A DNA stretch of 27,634 nt, taken from NCBI GenBank assembly GCA_035285405.1, contig JAYKJI010000376.1:1-27634 (forward strand), in the 5' to 3' direction. Below are positions 23,512 through 27,634 of this stretch, piece by piece. This stretch comes from Woronichinia sp035285405. GTDB taxonomy: Bacteria > Cyanobacteriota > Cyanobacteriia > Cyanobacteriales > Microcystaceae. The position numbers and the translations under genes are program-made. The notes beneath the pieces were generated by a model. That model ran no database searches and had not been told where the DNA came from. It saw nothing but the letters and a program-made list of their open reading frames with translations. The number at the start of each line of letters is the position of its first letter. Positions within the stretch are counted from its first letter, which is position 1.

Positions 23512-24582
23512 TTAAAGACTATGACGCTTGAAGAAGTTCCAAACGGTATTCGTTGCTGTTAAGTTACGACTGGTTACACCCAATAAAAATTTCGGTTGGC
23601 GATCGCCGTTAGGCCAGGTATGTCCTCCCCCCTGAATGGTATAGAGTAAAACTTCAGAACCATTACGGCAACCCGTATAACTTTGTAGAGTCACTTGAGT
23701 GGGATCCGATTGATCTAAAGGTGTGAGGGTTTTCTCCTGGGGATTAGCACGGCACCCATTGTGTTTTTGCCAGAATTGTACTGTATTGGCGATCGATAAA
23801 ATTTGTCCTCCAGCCCCTTTCGTCATCTGTCCCCCTTTCCAGGGAATAAATTGATCATCAGGACTATTAATCATCAAAATAGATACCGGTTTGGGAGGAT
23901 TACAAGTCTTTGATAAAGGAGCAGCCATACTAGCCGCAACGGGAGCAAAAGCCGCAATGCGATTGGATAACTCGCAGGCTAATCGTTGGGTAAAAAAGCC
24001 ACCATTGGAAATCCCGGTCGCGTAAATCCGGCGACTATCAATAGAATAATCCTTCTCTAACTGATTCAGTAACGCTGATACGAAGTCCACGTCACTAATA
24101 TTAGGATGTAGTTTAGGGGTTCCACGACCATCATTCCATTGGCCATCGATCCCACTGGGATAAACAACAATAAATTTTTCCTGTTCTGCTAATTGATTAA
24201 AAGAGGTCGTCCTGGCAAATCCCTTGCCACTACCAATACCACCACCATGAAATCCCAAGACTAAGGGAACAGCTTGCCCGGCACGATAGGAACTCGGCAC
24301 AAAAATAAAATAATTGCGGGTCATTCCCCCAGACGTAACACTGCCTGTTTGTAAACCACTATCGCCACCATTTCTAACTCCTTGAGAGGGAGATAACTGC
24401 CCATTCTGCGATTGAGATCCTTCTTGCAGACGCTCCCGAATCCGTTCTCGAATCCGTTCCCTTATACTACCACTAGGCGTTTGGGGATTAGGACTCTGAG
24501 CACAAGCATAAAGCTCAAAGGAAATGATAGTTAGTAAAACTACTAGTAATATCGAGACTTTATTTTTGACGAGGTAATTCAT
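23512..24582 (-). CDS. Secreted PHB-depolymerase-like esterase (LpqC family)
   Basis: This 356-residue alpha/beta hydrolase resembles extracellular polyhydroxybutyrate depolymerases and feruloyl-type esterases. The N-terminus is hydrophobic and ends LYAC (residues 24-27), compatible with a lipobox with Cys27 as the lipidated residue; ordinary Sec cleavage is the alternative. A linker at 40-52 repeats RERI/RERL three times. The catalytic domain (about 82-356) has the oxyanion region LGFHGGG (109-115), GISNGG with nucleophile Ser192, SPDDQFIPW with an Asp at 242 or 243, and GGGHTWP with His321, so the triad is complete. Cys pairs are present, as in secreted members. The real substrate is unknown and need not be PHB. 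It is convergent with the sulfotransferase gene. Confidence 0.87.
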   Translation of the reverse strand: MNYLVKNKVSILLVVLLTIISFELYACAQSPNPQTPSGSIRERIRERIRERLQEGSQSQNGQLSPSQGVRNGGDSGLQTGSVTSGGMTRNYFIFVPSSYRAGQAVPLVLGFHGGGIGSGKGFARTTSFNQLAEQEKFIVVYPSGIDGQWNDGRGTPKLHPNISDVDFVSALLNQLEKDYSIDSRRIYATGISNGGFFTQRLACELSNRIAAFAPVAASMAAPLSKTCNPPKPVSILMINSPDDQFIPWKGGQMTKGAGGQILSIANTVQFWQKHNGCRANPQEKTLTPLDQSDPTQVTLQSYTGCRNGSEVLLYTIQGGGHTWPNGDRQPKFLLGVTSRNLTATNTVWNFFKRHSL

Positions 24583-24945
24583 AAATTAGCCATGAGCAGA
24601 TGAAATTTGCCAGTTTATCGACCCATTATTCAATCGCATTAACTTAGGGTCTTTAACTCGCAACTATGATGTTACAACGAGTGCCTGCCGTCAGTTCAGA
24701 GAGAAACTGCCAGTTTGTTGGTTGGTTGTCTGATTTTTAGTAGCAGCCAAAGATTTTGGAATTCACAAAAAGCTGATAGTGCTTAACAACTCTTGCCACT
24801 CATCTACTTCAGTTCACTGTCACTAAATCTTCAGTCCCTTTCGTATTTTTAAGGTTAAGCACTATTCTATTGTTTGCTAGAGACTTCAAGGGTCTATGGT
24901 TGTATTTTTACGGCACCATTGCCGTTGTAACGATCTTTTGCTTAA
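24583..24945. other. Non-coding spacer, 363 bp
   Basis: No coding frame is seen. It carries a 12-bp inverted repeat (24776-24865) and a small hairpin ACGGC/GCCGT (24910-24925) that is not followed by T residues in the direction of the gene ending at 24946, so it is not called a terminator. Confidence 0.5.
24776..24865. repeat. 12-bp inverted repeat bounding 90 bp
   Basis: ATAGTGCTTAAC at 24776-24787 is exactly complementary to GTTAAGCACTAT at 24854-24865, with 66 bp between. No target duplication is visible outside. It could be a very small non-autonomous element or a long-range stem. Confidence 0.5.
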
Positions 24946-26244
24946 TTAAATTGCGGCACTTTGGGCAGGAGGAAAGATTGACGACAATCCATAAGTTTGA
25001 ACCATCCCGTTCATAGGATTATTTGCACTAAGATCGATTGAGGCAGAACTGATACTTCCTGATGTGGGCGTATAGTTACAAATATAATCACACAGTGCTT
25101 GATTGGCTGCCGTTAGGCTTGGACTACTTGAATTTACTGATTGTAATTGGGTTTCCGAGAAGTTGATCAAATCACTTTCTGGTATGCTTGTATAGTTCTT
25201 GGCACTTTTCGTGACGGTGCCAGCAAAGGTCGCTTTATTGCAAAAAGGATTAGCATCACTTGTTCCCTGAGCGACGGCAGTACTGGTTAATTGATAGGGA
25301 AACTGAGCCGCTAAGGACGGATTGGCGGCCAAGGTCTGAGTCCAGTAGCTTAAGCCACTAGCATCGGCATCTCGCGCAAAGCAATTTTGATAGATTTCAT
25401 TAATAAACGTGTTAATCGTGTTTGGAGAAGGATTCTTGAGGTAGGAATAAAGGCTTTGGGCTTCAGGAGATGTACCAAAGTACTGAGCGATCGCCGTTAA
25501 GGACATACCAGACTGAAGTTGTTGATTCCAATATTGCGCACCACTCACATCACCTGCGCGTCCATAATAGGAGACATAAAAACCTGAAATTGGATCCCCA
25601 TCGGGGGGATTGACATAGACGGGATAGGGGAGATACTGCGTATCTTGACTAATTAGAAAATCACAAAGATATTCGTTTGCTGCGGTGACGGAAGCCTGGG
25701 TATCATCCACAGATGCAACGATATTGTAGGCCGCTTCAGCAACGGTAATACTGCTTGAGCCGTAAAAGGGATCAGTTTGCTTGATCCCAAAATTAACTAA
25801 ACCTTGAGTAAGGTTTTGACTAAAGGCAATTTTGTTTTGTAGAGCCGTTAGATCAGTGCCACTGGCTGTACCAATGATATAGGCTGGCAGTAAGTTAGAC
25901 GGAATAGCTCCAGAGTTTAACTGGCTACTCCAGTAATTTAAACCATTGGGATCGGCACCGATACCAGGGACAGTAACCGGAGGGAGCGTAGATAGATCAA
26001 TCGTTTGCTGAAAATTGATATTATAAATTTTGTTAATAAAATCAGTTTGGGATGTGGAAGGATCTGCCAAGTACGGATAAACACTTTGGGCTTCAGGGGA
26101 GGAACCAAAACTAGCCGCAATGCTATTGAGTGAGGTGCCACTGTCGGCTAACTGTAGCCAATAATTTTTTCCAGCAGGATCAGCGATACGCTCTAGATAA
26201 GTGAGATAAAATCCGGTAATTGCGTCTAGGTTAGAAAAGGTCAT
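24946..26244 (-). CDS. DUF4214 repeat protein, two repeats
   Basis: This 432-residue protein consists of two DUF4214-type repeats of roughly 190 residues. Each has the family pattern (D/L)-x-x-I-x-GFY-x-x-Y-x-x-R-x-x-D-x-x-G-x-x-YW, then I-A-x-x-FG-(S/T)-SPEAQS-x-Y-x-YL, FIN-x-IY, GL-x-YW and a helical end with a Cys (EYLCDFLI, QALCDYIC). The second repeat is introduced by YVNPPDGDPISGFYVSYYGRAGD. DUF4214 units occur in cyanobacterial secreted and surface proteins, often near calcium-binding repeats; none are seen here, nor is a signal peptide. I use ATG 26244 (MTFSNLD) with GAGGA just before it, not the TTG at 26256. It is one of two neighbouring paralogues on this strand. Confidence 0.85.
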   Translation of the reverse strand: MTFSNLDAITGFYLTYLERIADPAGKNYWLQLADSGTSLNSIAASFGSSPEAQSVYPYLADPSTSQTDFINKIYNINFQQTIDLSTLPPVTVPGIGADPNGLNYWSSQLNSGAIPSNLLPAYIIGTASGTDLTALQNKIAFSQNLTQGLVNFGIKQTDPFYGSSSITVAEAAYNIVASVDDTQASVTAANEYLCDFLISQDTQYLPYPVYVNPPDGDPISGFYVSYYGRAGDVSGAQYWNQQLQSGMSLTAIAQYFGTSPEAQSLYSYLKNPSPNTINTFINEIYQNCFARDADASGLSYWTQTLAANPSLAAQFPYQLTSTAVAQGTSDANPFCNKATFAGTVTKSAKNYTSIPESDLINFSETQLQSVNSSSPSLTAANQALCDYICNYTPTSGSISSASIDLSANNPMNGMVQTYGLSSIFPPAQSAAI

Positions 26245-26514
26245 AAATCCTCGCAAAATTGAGTTAAGTCAGGTGATAGTAGTGTTGGATTGAATGAGAC
26301 AAATAAGTCTCAAAGCATTACTGTCTGAATAACAGTGATTCTCCAGCAAATAGCTACTACTATATCTTACCTATTAGGAATACTGCCATATCAGAAAAGA
26401 CCAAAGCACTTAGATTGGTTAAGAGTGATCTTTAGGTTTAATTATTAATCAATAGAAGCTACCATTCTTTATTTGTAGTTACATTGTTATAGGGTTTAGG
26501 ACTGATGCTTAATC

Positions 26515-27567
26515 TTAGAGAATGATAGGGATTTGCGGAAAAATAGGAAGAGCTGCGTTATTCGGACTTGCCATTGAATTAGTTCCTACAATATTTACAA
26601 TATTGTTAACACCATCACTAGTTCCAAGATAGAAAAAAGCTTTATTTGTTGGTAATGGAGTTGCGAAAGTGGCAGCACTCACGGGGGAAGTCAATCCCAC
26701 ATCCATCGTCGAAGCTATTGTATTGTTTGCGGTAGAGGGTGATGTTAAGCTATCATTCTTGTCCTGTCCACAACCGCAATCCCCTAGAATCATCTTGCCA
26801 TTAGCATCCAGTTGGATTGTCTCCATTGTGGCAGTAGGTGTTCCTTGATTAATAAGTACGGAACAAAGCTCCTGATTGGCGGTAACAACTGATTGGGGGG
26901 TTGAATCCACTGAGCTTAGTAAAATGACTGAATTTTGTATAATTGCGTCAGTGGGTGTAATTCCGTAGTTTATTAAGCTGTTAGTAAAAGTTCGAGCAAA
27001 TGCTACTTTATTCGTAAAGGCAACCACATCAGCACCTTGAGCAGCACTGGTCAATGAATAGGGAAATTGGGAAGCGGCAGCAGGATTCGCACTTAATAGA
27101 GAAGTCCAGTAATTCAATCCATTGGTGTCTGCTGCACGGGCAAAGCTATTCTGATAGATACTTTCAATAAAAGTACTAGCATCTCCTGAAGGTGGTGTCT
27201 TGAGATAGGGATAAAGAGTTTGAGCTTCGGTCGATGTTCCAAAGGAGTCGGCGATCGCCTCTAAAGATAAACCCGATTTCAGTTGCTGATTCCAGTATTG
27301 ATAACCACTCGGATCGGCGGCTCGCCCAAAATAGGAGACATACAAACCAGAAATAGGGTCTCCTTGAGGTGGGTTGACATAAATAGGGGAGGGGGGATTA
27401 TCTGTAGAGAGAGTCAGTAAAGCGAGACACAAGGTTTGGTTTGCTTGTACGACCGACTCTGTGCTTGAATCTACCGAGTTCAATATCTGAGTGGTTCGGG
27501 AAAGAACACTAGACCTGTTGGGAAATAAAAGAGAAACAGAAAGTTTGCACAGTAAGGATTTCATCAT
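26515..27567 (-). CDS. DUF4214 repeat protein, probably N-terminally truncated paralogue
   Basis: This 350-residue protein has one full DUF4214 repeat (about residues 65-245: DPISGLYVSYFGRAADPSGY, YWNQQLKSGLSLEAIA, SFGTSTEAQTLYPYL, FARAADTNGLNYW). It is preceded by only the last 40 residues of another (TQILNSVDSSTESVVQANQTL, then YVNPPQGDP). The first 24 residues (MMKSLLCKLSVSLLFPNR and on) do not match the repeat and look like a chance start. The C-terminal 100 residues are Ser/Thr/Asn-rich with GDCGCG. TAA lies two codons before the ATG at 27567, so the frame does not extend upstream. I infer loss of an earlier repeat. The downstream paralogue ending at 24946 shares the phrase YVNPP-(D/Q)-GDPISG. 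Confidence 0.78.
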   Translation of the reverse strand: MMKSLLCKLSVSLLFPNRSSVLSRTTQILNSVDSSTESVVQANQTLCLALLTLSTDNPPSPIYVNPPQGDPISGLYVSYFGRAADPSGYQYWNQQLKSGLSLEAIADSFGTSTEAQTLYPYLKTPPSGDASTFIESIYQNSFARAADTNGLNYWTSLLSANPAAASQFPYSLTSAAQGADVVAFTNKVAFARTFTNSLINYGITPTDAIIQNSVILLSSVDSTPQSVVTANQELCSVLINQGTPTATMETIQLDANGKMILGDCGCGQDKNDSLTSPSTANNTIASTMDVGLTSPVSAATFATPLPTNKAFFYLGTSDGVNNIVNIVGTNSMASPNNAALPIFPQIPIIL

Positions 27568-27577
27568 CTCTTACCAA

Positions 27578-27634
27578 TTAGGCAGCATTCAAATAGAAGT
27601 TCCATAAACCAGTAGAATTCAACATCAAGCGGTC
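27578..27634 (-). CDS. C-terminal end of an upstream gene (partial)
   Basis: On the minus strand one frame is open from the window edge to TAA at 27580-27578 and gives 18 residues, DRLMLNSTGLWNFYLNAA. The stop is 10 bp before the ATG of the DUF4214 gene, so the two may be co-transcribed. This is too short to assign, and it may be chance. Confidence 0.3.
   Translation of the reverse strand, partial: DRLMLNSTGLWNFYLNAA

Noticed and set aside
24910..24925. ACGGC-accatt-GCCGT hairpin considered as the terminator of the DUF4214 gene
   Set aside because: On the minus strand it is followed by A residues, not T, and the T-run lies on the wrong side.
1..27634. Scan for tRNA, rRNA and other structured RNA genes
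   Set aside because: No cloverleaf with a GTTCRA-type T-loop, no rRNA segment and no known riboswitch core was found by eye; a covariance-model search would be needed to exclude small RNAs.

Overview
The window is chromosomal DNA of a phycobilisome-bearing cyanobacterium. It carries a CpcG rod-core linker, a CpcS/CpeS-type phycobilin lyase, a NarM-like nitrate-reductase-associated protein and several families largely restricted to cyanobacteria (DUF928, DUF4214 arrays, a lumenal pentapeptide protein). The octamer GCGATCGC (HIP1), a cyanobacterial signature, recurs through genes and spacers. The DNA is moderately AT-rich with AT-rich spacers. The species cannot be named from this sequence; a Chroococcales-type genome is a reasonable guess.

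Region 1 (1-3540) is accessory DNA: the end of a membrane protein, a DUF1622 membrane protein, a DUF433 antitoxin whose DUF5615 toxin partner is broken by nonsense codons, a 122-bp MITE-like element with an 8-bp target duplication, an unrecognised membrane protein, a Uma2-type PD-(D/E)XK protein and a DUF202 membrane protein. Region 2 (3770-8460) concerns the envelope and sugars: an outer-membrane barrel-like protein with a long coiled-coil insert, a DUF928 exported protein, a WecG/TagA/CpsF glycosyltransferase and a GT8-like protein.

Region 3 (8500-14030, minus strand) reads pentapeptide protein, purK, then three tandem paralogues of a family I do not recognise. The last four genes are closely spaced and could be one transcript. 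Region 4 (14155-16294) is the light-harvesting and nitrogen block: narM, cpcG (TTG start) and cpcS (probable GTG start). Region 5 (16472-20514, minus strand) is a possible three-gene unit: a RecB-like/RNase H-like nuclease, a membrane-anchored coiled-coil protein and an MscS channel with a cyclic-nucleotide-binding domain.

Region 6 (20886-24582) is the most notable. A stand-alone enzyme annotated by family as phytanoyl-CoA dioxygenase has the overall sequence pattern of SyrB2-type non-haem Fe(II)/2-oxoglutarate halogenases, including HxA in place of the iron-binding HxD/E. It is divergent from a sulfotransferase across a 726-bp spacer, and a secreted PHB-depolymerase-like esterase follows. 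The pair suggests tailoring of a chlorinated and possibly sulfated metabolite; no NRPS or PKS gene is in view. Region 7 (24946-27634, minus strand) holds two DUF4214 repeat proteins, one apparently truncated at its N-terminus, and the last codons of a further gene at the window edge.
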